A DNA stretch of 64,000 nt from JAIOQJ01 sp963718635 (GTDB lineage: Bacteria; Planctomycetota; Planctomycetia; Gemmatales; Gemmataceae), in NCBI GenBank assembly GCA_963718635.1, contig OY970367.1, positions 2,666,001 through 2,730,000 of the forward strand, written 5' to 3'. Positions 44,208-54,463 of the stretch are shown here, in pieces; position 1 is the first letter of the stretch, and each line of letters starts with the position of its first letter. The notes under the pieces were generated by a model. It was given only the letters and a program-made list of their open reading frames with translations, ran no database searches and was not told the origin of the DNA. The position numbers and the translations under genes were made by a program.

Positions 44208-47200
44208 TCACAACGAAGGTCTAAACCTCTTCCATAGTCCCCACAACTGAGTGGTAATCGTCTTGCCATCCCGCGCGAGGCGGTCCGTCCAGCGGCGGTA
44301 GGTGCGGGCCAGGTCGGGGTCGGCATCGCGCGGAGCGTAGCTGGCGATCGCGTCTTCCACTTTTAGCTTCGCGTTGCGAAAGCTGGTAGCGCGGGCTGAG
44401 GGGGCGGCAGATTGCACGGCGACCAGCGATTCGGCCAGCGCGAAGAACAGCCGAGGCACATCGTCGAGTTCGTCCGCTTCGATTTCGCTGAGCAATGATT
44501 GAGCCGCGGCCGTACGGCCATTCAACGCGTCTTCGAGGGCCACGTAAGTCTGATGATCCGAAGTTGTTTCGTCGGCCGGCAATGGCAGCGCTTTGTAGCT
44601 GACATCATAAGCCTCCGTCATGCGGTCGAGCATGCGGAATGAAATGACGGCCGACAGCAACATCCAAGGTTCGGCGACATCGCGTTCGCGCCAATCCGCC
44701 ATCCACGCCGCCGCGACTTTGTAGTCTCGGATATCAACCAGGGCTTGCCCTACTTTGGCCCAGCCGCGATCCGTTTCGCGCAGCAAATCGCCATGCTGGG
44801 AAATGCAGTGGTGCAAGCGATCAGCGGACATCGGCTTGGCTAATGCATCGATCGCAGCGAACAAAGCCTCTCGGCCAATCGCCCCACGCGCAATCAACCC
44901 TGGCAGTTTCATTTCAAACGGCGAATCGCTGCGCAGCGCATGCCGTTCCACCCAGAGGCGCCCCACGTGGATCACGCTTTCATCGTCTTCGATCGCCTCG
45001 CCCAAAACGTGATCGGCTGCCGGGCCCCAACCCGCTTCGGTCATTGCTTCGACGGCCTTGCTCAACAGCAAGTAAGGCGCCTCGGCGTCGGAACACATCA
45101 GGCGAAACTGGGTTTGAGCGGTGTCCGCGTCATGGGTCTTGGTCGCCAGCCGAACCGCCCTCAGTCGCACATAGGGCCCCCCAATATGCTCCTGCAAGCG
45201 TGCCAGCGTCTTGCTCGCCGTTTCAATATCGTTTTCCGCCAGCAGTTCATCGATCAAATGCAGCCCGGCAAAGGCGTAGTTGGGATCGAGTTCGAACGCC
45301 TTTTGGAAATCGCCCTTAGCGCCGCGACGGTCGCCGCCGAACAGCTTTGCTTCCCCGCGATAACCGAAGGCAGCGGGATCGCTCGGCGCCAGACGCACCA
45401 AGTTTTCGGCTGCTTCGAGATAGTCGGCATGCGCCTCCGAGGCATCGTACCAGTTGGCGATCTGCTGCCAGCCCCAGTAGTAATCGGGGTCGAGCGCAAG
45501 ATCTCGCGCATTTGTTGGATGGCCGATTCCCGATCGCCGCGCAAGGCAAGGACCCAGGCTAGCCGACCGCGAAGGATCATCGGCGGGCTTGGCCCAAAAA
45601 TCGCCGGCTGGCAGGCATCGAGCGATTCGCTGAATCGTTCGTGGCGCGCGAGCAGTTCCGCCTTCACATCGTAGGCTTGAACGTGCCGGGGGAAAACTTC
45701 GATGGTGCGGTTGACCAGTTCCAATTTCCGGTCGATTGGCGCCGTTGAACCATCGGGGCCATCGAGCCAGCAAAAGAGCGCAAAAGGATGAAACTCTTCC
45801 GCATGCAGGATCACGTCGCAGATCGTTCGATCAGCTTGTTCGGACCAGCCGGCCCGACGGCACTCGGCCATGGCCGTACTGATAGGCCAGGTTGAATCGC
45901 ACAGAATCGAACAGGCTTCGCGCAGGGCATCGAGCGCCGCTTCCTGATCTCGCTCATGAACAGCTAACTGGGCGTAGCGGGCCGCCACGAAAGGCACGCC
46001 GGAGCCGCCGATATGCTCCTGGAGCAATGCGAGCGCCTGCGCGGGCGCTGCCGAACTCTTCGTCGTGCAGATAGGCGTCAAAAAGGAGCATGCCTGCATA
46101 GGAATAGCCGGGCGTATCTTCTGGGCCTCGCGGAGATCTTCCTTGGCCCCTTCGCGGTCGCCCGTTTGCAGTTTCGCCTCCCCGCGCATCGCGAGCGCGA
46201 AGTAACTGTCGCCGCGCAGATCGACAGTCTTTTCAGCGGCATCGAGGAAAGCCTCGGAATTGCCTGTCTCGTTGTACCATTCGGCCAACTGCTGCCAGCC
46301 CCAGTAATAAAGCGGCTCGAGCGCGACCAGCGCTTGCATCTCCCGGCAAGCGACGTCAAACCGGCCACGCCGCGCTTCCACCCAGGCAGCACGGCCTTGA
46401 AGCACCATCGGCGGATCGGCTTCAAAAACAGCTGGCAACGCGGCCGCCTTCGCCTCGTCGAATCGTCCCATCTCCGCCAGTCGCTCGGCCTTCAGATCGT
46501 GGGCCTCGATCGAGCGCGGGTTGAGCGCGATCGCCCGATCGAGCGCTTCGAGCACTTCCTCATTGTTTTCGCGCCCTTGCAGCATGCGCACCAGCGCCAG
46601 CGACGCACGGTAGTCGCCGGGGCGCAGCTGCGCCACCTCTCGTGCGATCTCGACAGCTGCCTCGGGGCGCTCCATCCGCTCCGCCCACTCGGCCAGCGAC
46701 CGCCAAGCCCAGTCGTAGCCTGGGTCCAGTTTCAACGCGATGCGCAAGCGTTCCAGCGCTTCGTCGCTTTCGCCTGCGTTCCAAAGGCTGTCCGCCAAAT
46801 AGCCATGATTGACGGGATCGAGCGGCGAGCGCGCCACCGCCTGTTCCAAAACTACGCGCGCATCTTCCGCCTGACCATTCTCTTCCAACGCCTCGGCGAG
46901 TGCATGAGCGGCAAACCTCCATCCGGCGCGGCCGAAAGGGCATGGCGCAGCGCATCGATATGGCTCTCGGTCTCTTCCTGAGCGCGGTAGACTTCGCCGA
47001 GATCGACCCACAGCCTGGCCATCAATGGAAAGCGACCGACTGATTCCTTGGCGAGTTCGTGAGCCTCCTCCAATCGGCCGCAGATCAAGAGTTGCTGGAT
47101 CGTGGTCGACCAGCACTGCCACGATTCCGGGTGGTCGTCGAGCAATCCCTGCAAGATGCGTAGAAGGTCGTCGGGCTCCATGATGTTGACCGCCTGATCG

Positions 47201-50039
47201 CGAAAGGCGAGCAGGCCGTCGCTGAAGGTCGGCTGGGTCCGCAGTTCTTCGGCAATGAAGCGCAGAACCTCTTCTTTCTCGTCTTCGCCGGCCAGGTTTA
47301 CCAATTCGGCAATCGCAACTTCGTTATCGACCGATTGACGGATGGCATCCTCATAGGCTTCGCGCGCCTCGTCCGGCTTGTCGGCTTTGGAGCGAAGATG
47401 GCCCAGCGTGAAAAGGTTTGATGGGTTGGACGGGTCGAAAGCCGTGGCGACCTCAAGCTCGATGAACGCATCGTCCAATCGACCGTGACTGGCAAGATGC
47501 AGCGCGTACTCGCGATGGGCCCAAGCATCCTCGGGACATTGCTGGATGAGCCGGCGAATAATTGGCTCGGCGGGAAATTCATCGGCGTCATCGGCCTGCG
47601 GTTCACCGCGCAGCCATTCAATCAGTGTTTGCTGCAAGGGATGCACGGTTTCATGCCGGTCACAGCAGTTGCGCAGCCAGTCGACCGCCGCATCGCGTCC
47701 GTGGAGATCGGCGATAATCCGCGACAGCGTCCGATAGACATCAATCGCCAATGGCTCGTCGCGCTGCAACTGATGCCAGTATTCAAGCGCCAGAGTCGGT
47801 TCGCAGCGCAGAATGGCCATACGCGCCGCCGCCCGCAGCCAGCTCGAAGGGGATGCCCGACTTTTCGCGGCCTCCAGGATCGCCAGTCCTTTTTCCGGCT
47901 CGTTGTAGCTCGTCCGCAACTCGGCGGCAAACAGAAGAACTTCGCCTGCTTCAGTCCCTCCCTTCTCATCATCGACGCTGCCCGCTTGATCGAGAATACT
48001 GAAAGCCGACTGCATCTCATCCTGTTCGCTTAGCGCATAGAACAGGGCACGAGCAGGCGCGGCTAGTTTGCCTTTCGTGCGGTTGTAGCGCACTTGTAAG
48101 AAGCGCATGGCTTCAGGCGCCTGTTCGAGCACGCACGCAGCGCGGAAGTAGCCCTCGGCAAACTGCTCATCGCGTTCATCGAGCGCGGCAGCGAAGCGAT
48201 ACAAATCGACCGCTTCGTGGAATTCGTTCTCTTCCCACAGTAGGTTCGCCAGGAAATAATAGGCCACGGCCGCATAAGGCCTCTTGCGGATCGCACGCTT
48301 CAGCGCGGATCCCTTCAACGCGAAAGCGCGCATCCGGCAAAATAGTCTGAGCGAAGTGCTGAGCGAACAAGGGATCGCCATCCGCACGGTTGGTCTGCGC
48401 TCGCATCAACGCCAGGCGTTCGTCTTTCCGGCCGAGATCGCGCAGGGCATTGATTTTCGACAAAAGAAAGGTCGATTCGTCGGGAAAGAGTTCGAGCATC
48501 CCTTCGACGGCCGGCAACAGTTTCGCTGCGTTGGAATCGTAGCGCGCTAGAGCGATCAGCGCAGAACGCGTCAACCGATGATCCAAATCGGTGTCGCGCA
48601 TTTTCTCGTAAAGGAGGAAAGCTTCCGCTCGCTGATATTGCGACAGTGCCCGCTGCACCTGATGCAATTGGTCGTAACGAGAGGCATCGATAAACGAGAT
48701 GCCATCGAGGAGCTCGACTTTCTCAGCCGGCACGAGCGCCAGACCGCGCGGACCAAATGCGATGTAACGTTCAAGCAGCGCCTTCAACGGCGCTTCATTC
48801 GTGCGCCGATCACCGGCATCGCGCATCCACAGCGAATGGCGGGCGCGATCGAAACCGATCACAATCTGTGCATGGGCGTAACCGGCGTCAACCATCGTGA
48901 ACAAGAACGGAATGCCACGATCGACGAGCGCGTAGGCCGTCTCAGCATTAATGGTGAACTCAACGGCGCGAAAACCGTTCTCCTCGGCCCAGCGCCGCTC
49001 CCGCACATCGGGCAACCCATCGAAAACAACGCCTTCTTCCGGCGCTGGCAAGGCCGGGACATTCCAAAACCGAGCCACTAATTCCAAAGGTCGGCTAGCG
49101 GGCGCGCCAACAGCATTTGATGGAAATTCGAGCTTTCGCGATGCCGTCGCCAACGGCAGAGCGGGGGCAAGGAGCGATTGCTGCAAGGCGGTGTAGAAGT
49201 CGTCCTCCACTTCGCCCGCGTGAAGTTTCGCTGCTTCGAGATCTCCGGAAAAATAGGCTGTATCCGCGCGACGGGCCTTCAGCCACTTGTTTACTTCATC
49301 TTCCATCAAGGGCGAAAGCTCGGCATAGCGCTCGTAAAGCTGCCGGGCCTCGCTGTAGCGACCGGCATCCATTTGAATGGCCGCGATCTGCGCAATCACG
49401 ATGCCCGATTCGATACGCTCAGCGGCTTCGGTGAGCAGGTCGAGCGCCTCGGACTCGCGTCCCATCAGTTGCAAGATGTGTGCGGTCGCTTGAACACCGG
49501 GTCGAAACCAAGGTTGAATCTCCAGCGATGCCGGGCCGCGATGAGGGCGTCGTCGAGACGTTCGGCAAACTCAAGCGAAGACGCGCGCTCGATGCAGAGC
49601 CAGGCGCGATCACTCGCGAGCGATTTTTCCGCGCGATTCAGCCAGCGGTCGGCCCGATCAAAATCGCGCAAGCGTGCTGCGATAAATCCGTGCAGGCCAT
49701 ACCAGTCGGCTCGCACCTCCGGTGGGGCATCGTTCCATTCAGGGTTTTTACGTAAGAACTGCCAGGCTGCTAAAGGCCCAAAGCGCTCGAGGCGATAACG
49801 GGCGTGATAATAGATCGCTTCATGATGGGTCGGCGTATCGCGATAGGCGCGGAGATGCAGCCAACGCCCCAACCGTGGGGTGCCGAGTTGAATGACGAGC
49901 CGACCGCCCAAAGTTGCGCGGCCGTGTTCGTCCATTCGGTAAAGGGTCCAAAGGCCTTGGCCCGTTCGAGCGCCTGAAGATAGAGACCGCGAGCGTACAA
50001 ATCTCGAATCGGGGCCAAGTCCACGCCGGCGATTTCCAT
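44208..50039 (-). CDS. Giant TPR protein (~1,940 aa) with Cys-less peptidase-C39-like domain, about seven frame breaks
   Basis: A chain of overlapping frames reads as one gene from ATG 50039 (MEIAGVDLAPIRDLYARGLY) to 44208. Breaks: about 49905, 49500, 48305, 46920, 46110, 46040 and 45500; on each side the TPR text continues. A region at about 48700-49110 (LPDVRERRWAEENGFRAVEF, VDRGIPFLFTMVDAGYAHAQIVIGFD, LWMRDAGDRR) looks like the C39 papain-like fold with His and Asp but no Cys at its start (NAVGAPASRPLELVARFW). The rest is tandem TPR with repeating YYWGWQQ(L/I)AxWY. No signal peptide. Its start overlaps the end of a small helical-protein frame (TAATG), and HscC-like and J-like genes lie beyond. 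Probably a scaffold or client-handling protein; function unknown. Confidence 0.8.
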
Positions 50040-50040
50040 T

Positions 50041-50555
50041 AGCTGACCAATACCTGAATGATGGAGATCGAAGGAACGGCATCGGACGCGTCGTCGCACG
50101 AAGCAGGGAAGATGCGGCGGAGTTTTTTGCTATTCCCGGGGCCGTCCTGCTTCAGCCATTTGCCCGAGCACATTAAGGACCGCGCCGATTTGGCTGATAC
50201 GGCCGGCAAAGCGATCGAGAAACTCGTTGAGAGAGAAGTCGTCTTCCAAGCCATTGCTCGCCTCGTCTTTGAGGTGACAAGCCAAGTCGTCCATGAGACG
50301 AAGATAAGCTCGTTCCACCGTTGGCAACACCTCACGAAATGAGGCGGGCATTTGCGGGAACTCTTCATGCCAACGATCGAAGAAGTTGCGCCACCGGGCC
50401 GAATGGTTTTCACCGCTTGCTGCCTGCATCAGTCCCAGCTGCTCGCGCTGAACATCCAGGAGCTGGCGTAGCAACTCACTCGGCACTTCCGGGCCAGGCG
50501 TGGCCGTAGGCACCAGAGCCGGCGTCGGCGGCGCGACGATAAACTGAAAATGCAT
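50041..50555 (-). CDS. Small helical protein upstream of giant TPR gene
   Basis: 141 residues as read, ending QMAEAGRPRE at 50130. A Pro/Ala N-terminus (VAPPTPALVPTATPGPEVP) precedes a helical domain: ELLRQLLDVQREQLGLMQAA, RWRNFFDRWHEEFPQMPASFREVLPTVERAYLRLMDDLACHL, LNEFLDRFAGRISQIGAVLNVLGQM. A frame change near 50115 would extend it by about 25 residues (KKLRRIFPASCDDASDAVPSI) so that its TAA overlaps the ATG of the giant TPR gene; both readings are possible. ATG 50555 has GAGGGG five bases upstream. No family recognised. Its position implies joint expression with the TPR protein. Confidence 0.65.
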
Positions 50556-50669
50556 ATTCCCCTCAATCTATCTGAACGTCTTTCATCTCAACAGCCGCGA
50601 ATATTGCCATTGTATGAAGCAAGACAAGCCAACAATAGTCCGCTGAGGTTAAGTCGCTGCAGCAAAGTG

Positions 50670-50910
50670 GAGTGCAATAAAAGAAGCCACCCGCCGGGGG
50701 CGGCGGGTGGCTGGGGGAATGCTTGAGAGAGTGAGGATCGAAAGGTCACGGGGGAGTTGAGGGCCACGACCACCTTGGGGGAAGGCCCAGGCGGCGATTG
50801 GGGGAATCGCCAGCCTGAAAATCGCAGCACCTTCGACAAAGCCGGCGAAGGGGGATTCGCTGGAGCTTGCCATCATCATGATTTCGGGGGAGAAACCTTG
50901 AGGACGAATG
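50670..50910 (-). ncRNA. Candidate small RNA: tandem hairpins presenting identical C5 loops, with terminator
   Basis: Read on the minus strand: TTTC-TCCCCC-GAAA (50895-50882); an eight-pair stem around TCCCCC (50863-50842, core GCGAA/TTCGC); GGCGATT-CCCCC-AATCGCC (50811-50793, perfect seven pairs); CCTT-CCCCC-AAGG (50785-50773); two more unpaired or weakly paired TCCCCC sites (about 50755 and 50718); then an 11-bp hairpin AGCCACCCGCC/GGCGGGTGGCT (50712-50685) followed by TTCTTTTATT, a normal intrinsic terminator. Seven G5/C5 sites in about 200 bases, five in loops. C-rich loops (UCCC) are used by staphylococcal RNAs to bind Shine-Dalgarno regions; on the other strand the loops would read GGGGGA, like CsrA sponges. 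The terminator favours the minus strand. Confidence 0.55.
50685..50712 (-). terminator. Intrinsic terminator of candidate small RNA
   Basis: 11-bp perfect GC-rich stem with loop GCCCCC on the minus strand, then TTCTTTTATT. No protein gene ends just before it on that strand. Confidence 0.65.
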
Positions 50911-51077
50911 AGTTAATGCACAGCCTGTGCCGTTCGGCAATCGAGATGCTCAAAATAGCCATAAGTCTCGTCTGTAAAACGACATAAGTTCGACGAAAAA
51001 TTGTTGGCATTTCCGCTGACTATTAGCAAATTGTAAAAATGCTTACACGATCTGTAAAATCCGCAACGAGTGCGGCC

Positions 51078-51187
51078 CGTTTAGCCGTGAGTCGAAGGCT
51101 TTGCGCAGACTCGCGCGAACGCAGACTCCATTGTGGTTAATACCGACAAAGCAATCAGCGCATCTTGTACGGTCTAAGGCTCAAGAG
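51078..51187. repeat. 110-bp direct repeat, copy A
   Basis: Identical to 51884-51993 except at two bases. It begins CGTTTAGCCGTGAGTCGAAG, includes an inner hairpin (GAGTC...GACTC), and ends with an orphan copy of the last codons of the small secreted protein gene (minus strand LSLRPYKMR-stop). The DUF4926/DUF6883 pair lies between the two copies. Confidence 0.9.
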
Positions 51188-51240
51188 CGCGGGCGTTATC
51201 CGAAGAAAAATCGGCTAACGCTTGCGTGTGACACTTACCC

Positions 51241-51474
51241 TCACGACACGGGCTGCGTCTCGCGTGCATGCGTCATGTCGTGCCGCGTAACACGACGAAG
51301 ATTGTCTGCCCTCACGGTCGCAACCGCATTCGTTCGACCATCAAGTGCGAGGAACTCGACCTCGTAGGCCTGGCCGTCTGCGTAGACATGAACAATAGTT
51401 CCCACGTCTCCCGCTTCCAAATTTTCATCTGGTTGAGCAATGGTCAAAACGATGCGTTCATGTTCGTTCAGCAT
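51241..51474 (-). CDS. DUF4926-like small protein
   Basis: 77 residues: ERIVLTIAQPDENLEAGDVGTIVHVYADGQAYEVEFLALDGRTNAVATVRADNLRRV, a compact beta-barrel pattern typical of DUF4926 (D-x-G-T-V/I-V-H-V-Y, YEVEF). These small proteins are commonly found next to DUF6883 genes and are suspected partners or immunity proteins. The ATG overlaps the end of the DUF6883 gene by seven bases, so the two are translationally coupled. Family call from pattern recognition; function unproven. Confidence 0.75.
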   Translation of the reverse strand: MLNEHERIVLTIAQPDENLEAGDVGTIVHVYADGQAYEVEFLALDGRTNAVATVRADNLRRVTRHDMTHARETQPVS

Positions 51475-51821
51475 AAATACTCTTCCTCGTCGAGCGGATA
51501 GGCGGTCACGAACCGCGGAGTAACTTGGCCGTTATCCACGATCCAAACGGTCCGAATGAACGGTGACTTTCCACTCGGCGTTTGAATCGGCCCTTCAATA
51601 ATATACTTGAGTCCGTGTATAGACTCCACGCTTTGTGAAACCGAGAACTTATTGGCCAGTTGACGTAGCGAGTCGGCAAGCACTTCCCATGAGTCCGCCG
51701 AGAAACCGAGTCCTTCAAAAAACTGAGCTTTGCTTTTGCCGTCTGGATGCAGAGTGTTGAGCAAATACGCTTTAATCTTTGCTTCAGCAATTTCGACGGT
51801 TTGGATGTTGGGCAAAAGCAC
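51468..51821 (-). CDS. DUF6883-like protein
   Basis: 117 residues: LLPNIQTVEIAEAKIKAYLLNTLHPDGKSKAQFFEGLGFSADSWEVLADSLRQLA, then KYIIEGPIQTPSGKSPFIRTVWIVDNGQVTPRFVTAYP. KI-x-x-YLL-N-x-x-HP-x-GKSKAxFF-x-x-GF and the closing VWIxD-x-G-x-x-PRFVTAYP are the DUF6883 pattern, which occurs alone or as a C-terminal domain of polymorphic-toxin-like proteins. The start appears to be GTG 51821. It is the upstream partner of the DUF4926 gene. Confidence 0.75.
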   Translation of the reverse strand: MLLPNIQTVEIAEAKIKAYLLNTLHPDGKSKAQFFEGLGFSADSWEVLADSLRQLANKFSVSQSVESIHGLKYIIEGPIQTPSGKSPFIRTVWIVDNGQVTPRFVTAYPLDEEEYLC

Positions 51822-51883
51822 GGGATACCTCGTTATCTAGGCGGGGTTCGCGCGAAACTATACATAGTTAAACCAGCGCCCCT

Positions 51884-51993
51884 CGTTTAGCCGCGAGTCG
51901 GAGGCTTTGCGCAGACTCGCGCGAACGCAGACTCCATTGTGGTTAATACCGACAAAGCAATCAGCGCATCTTGTACGGTCTAAGGCTCAAGAG
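51884..51993. repeat. 110-bp direct repeat, copy B
   Basis: Second copy (108 of 110 identical to 51078-51187). Its end is the real 3' end of the small secreted protein gene at 51961-52275. Sequence outside both copies is unrelated, giving sharp borders. Confidence 0.9.
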
Positions 51994-52275
51994 ATTGGGT
52001 CCAGGCATCTGCTTCTTCAATCCGCGTAGCGGGTAGACTTCAACGATTTTCCAGTTTGAGTCGTAATAGAGAGCCATACGAAGGCTTGGATAAGTGAATG
52101 CAAAGAAAAGATCATTGTCATCATTCCAAAGCAGTCTAAATTCGTTCAAAGGAGTGCCATCTGCACCGGCTCGAGCCTCGAAATCCGAGCGCTTCATGCC
52201 AACCAGATCCTGCCGGGCCGTTGTCTGCGGTGGGCCGGACGTTAAAAGCGCACATAAGAAAAGAGTTTGGAACAT
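51961..52275 (-). CDS. Small secreted protein, unknown function
   Basis: 104 residues with a signal peptide (MFQTLFLCALLTSGPPQTTA), then VGMKRSDFEARAGADGTPLNEFRLLWNDDNDLFFAFTYPSLRMALYYDSNWKIVEVYPL. The pattern (short lipoprotein-like outer module with a G-x-x-x-xxxF repeat) resembles small SmpA/BamE-like or DUF secreted proteins, but no family is certain. Its last 11 codons and 3' flank are duplicated at 51078-51187. ATG 52275. Confidence 0.65.
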   Translation of the reverse strand: MFQTLFLCALLTSGPPQTTARQDLVGMKRSDFEARAGADGTPLNEFRLLWNDDNDLFFAFTYPSLRMALYYDSNWKIVEVYPLRGLKKQMPGPNLLSLRPYKMR

Positions 52276-52714
52276 GAAGGCTCCTCGGCAATGGACAGGT
52301 TCAGAGGGTGACCATTAGTAACGGTGTCAATATGTCGCACGCTGAAAATGTTCAAGACTAATCGACGCAGAGTTCGGCGCTACGAACACTCTATTCGGTT
52401 TACAGGATGCCGAACTAAGCTGGTTTAGACGCTGCGTCTAAACCAGTTGCCTGCTTCCACGCGATTCTGCGCAAAGCCTCCGACACGCGGCTAAACGAAC
52501 TATCACAAGCACCCCCGTTTAGCCGCCAGTCGAAGGCTTTGCGGAGACTCGCGCGAACCTGACGCCGTTGAAAGCGTCACTCCGTCGCTGACGCGTCCGG
52601 CTAACATGCCATACGCCAATACCCGCATAAATCGAGTATGTCCTCTGGAATCCACTCCTCGATGTCCGGATAATAACTCGACGGCCCCCTTACCTCCATC
52701 ATGCGCTGGGCTTC
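52276..52714. other. Intergenic region rich in palindromic repeats
   Basis: 439 bases before the Hsp70 gene with no credible gene. It contains a 27-bp palindrome (52420-52446, 13-bp arms CTGGTTTAGACGC), an inverted copy of the GTTTAGCCGCGAGTCGAAGG element (52459-52500), a direct copy (52508-52550) and the phrase GCGTCCGGCTAA near 52590, shared with 18540-18585. Confidence 0.7.
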
Positions 52715-54463
52715 ATGGATCCGATCATCGGCATCGACTTGGGCACGACCAATTCCGCCGCTACTTACCTGGCGGACGATGGGCCACGGCTGTTGCCCAA
52801 CGCGCTGGGAACTACCTTGACTCCCTCGGTTGTCGGCATCGATTCCTCCGGCAAACTGCTCGTCGGCGCCGCTGCCAAAGAACTGCAGGTTGTTCACCCG
52901 GAGGCGCTGTGCCGCCCTTTTCAAAAGGCACATGGGGAGCGATTGGACGATCAAGCTTGCGGGTAAAACCTTCAACCCCGAAGAGCTTTCCAGTTTGATT
53001 TTGCGTTCGCTCAAGAACGATGCCGATGCCTTTTTCAAAAGAGCGGTGACGAAGGCCGTCATCACCGTCCCCGCCTATTACAACGATCGCCAGCGCAAAG
53101 CGACCATGGCGGCCGGGAAGATCGCCGGGCTGGACGTTCAACGCATTGTCAATGAGCCAACTTCAGCGGCCATCGCTTATGGCTTTCACGAAGCGAACGA
53201 AGACAAGACGCTGCTCATTTTCGATCTGGGGGGCGGCACGTTCGACGTATCCATTGTTGAGTTCTTCGAAGGAACACTGGAGGTGAAAGCGTCTGCCGGC
53301 GAGAGTTTTCTAGGTGGCGAAGATTTCACGCGGTCGTTGGCGGGTCGGATTCTGGAACGTCGCAAGATCAACTACGAACGCGCGGAAGTCGAATCGCCCT
53401 TGCTCGTCTCGCGTCTCATCCAGCAATGCGAGTTAGCCAAGTGCCGGCTTTCAACACAAGAGACTGCCACCGTGCGCGTGCCCGACCGTCGCGGCGAATT
53501 AACCGAAGGCGCCGAGAGCGAAACAATAACCCGTGCGGAAATGGAAGCCTGGGTTTCGCCCATTCTGAACCGCATCGAACTGCCCATCCGCCGCGTACTG
53601 AGCGATGCCCGGCTATCGCGCGAGAAGATTGATGAAGTGATTCTCGTCGGCGGCGCGATGCGCATGCCGTTGGTCGTGCAGCGCGTAACGGAGCTGCTTG
53701 GCAAGCCGCCGCAACGGCGATTGAATCCCGATGAAGTGGTGGCGCTCGGCGCGGCTGTGCAGGCAGGCTTGGTGGAAAGCGCTGAAAGCGTCAAGGATCT
53801 CGTCGTTACCGATGTCGCGCCTTTCACGCTCGGCGTGGAGATCACGAAGTCTCTCGGCCATGAGATGCGCGATGGCTATTTTCTGCCGGTCATCGAACGC
53901 AATACAACGATTCCGGTCAGCCGGGTGCAGCGCGTAGCCACTCTCGCGCCGAACCAGCCGACGGTGAAAATTCGCGTCTACCAGGGCGAAGCACGGCGGG
54001 TGGAAGACAACCTCTGTCTCGGCGAGTTTGAAGTGACGGGTGTTCCGCTCGGGCCGGCAGGACAAGCAGTCGATATTCGCTTCAGCTACGATTTGAACGG
54101 CGTGCTGGAAGTGGAAGCGACTATTGTCGCCACCAACAAGAAAATCCATCACGTGATCACCCGGCACGCGCGCAACCTGACGCCGGAGCAGATCCGCCGT
54201 GCGGTGCGCGATATGGAAAAAATGAAAGTCCATCCGCGCGAAGAAGAGGCCAACCGTTTTCTGCTCTTGCGCGCTGAGAGACTTTACCAGGAGCTGGGCC
54301 GTTTCGAGCGCGAGAACCTGAGTGAACTGCTCGACGCGTTCGAAGGCGCCTGGCGTCGCAAGAAGCGGAGGCCATTGAAAGCGGCCGATCGAGCCTCGAA
54401 ATATTTCTCAACCTGCACGACCCGCGCGCTGATGGAGAGAGCGACGATGTCCCAGCCATCTGA
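52715..54463 (+). CDS. hscC: Hsp70-family chaperone, HscC-like, two compensating frame breaks
   Basis: ATP-driven chaperone. MDPIIGIDLGTTNSAATYL gives the phosphate-1 loop; then AVITVPAYYNDRQRKAT, IVNEPTSAAIAYGF, LLIFDLGGGTFDVSIVE, VILVGGAMRMPLV and the substrate-binding part APFTLGVEITKSLG ... FDLGEFEVTG-like strands. A surplus base near 52904 and a lost base near 54361 (AAGAAGCG for AAGGAAGCG) explain the frame changes; with both repaired the gene ends ...EIFLNLHDPRADGESDDVPAI at 54461-54463, about 582 residues, HscC size and without the usual DnaK lid tail. Read uncorrected, it appears fused to the next gene. ATG 52715. Confidence 0.88.

Larger units (their letters stand above)
50556..51240. 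other. Intergenic region holding candidate small RNA
   Basis: 685 bases without a credible protein gene. It contains the multi-hairpin RNA candidate (50685-50896), an A+T-rich stretch (about 50960-51060) suited to a promoter, and one copy of a 110-bp direct repeat (51078-51187). A 76-codon frame on the minus strand across the hairpins has no protein-like features. Confidence 0.6.

Noticed and set aside
50649..50879. A 76-residue minus-strand protein across the hairpin array.
   Set aside because: The CCCCC repeats fall in different codon phases and each sits in a stem-loop, so selection appears to act on RNA, not on a peptide.
51078..52600. A CRISPR array, from the recurring GTTTAGCCG...GACTCGCG units.
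   Set aside because: Units are irregularly spaced, occur in both orientations and have genes between them; no spacers of even length and no cas genes.
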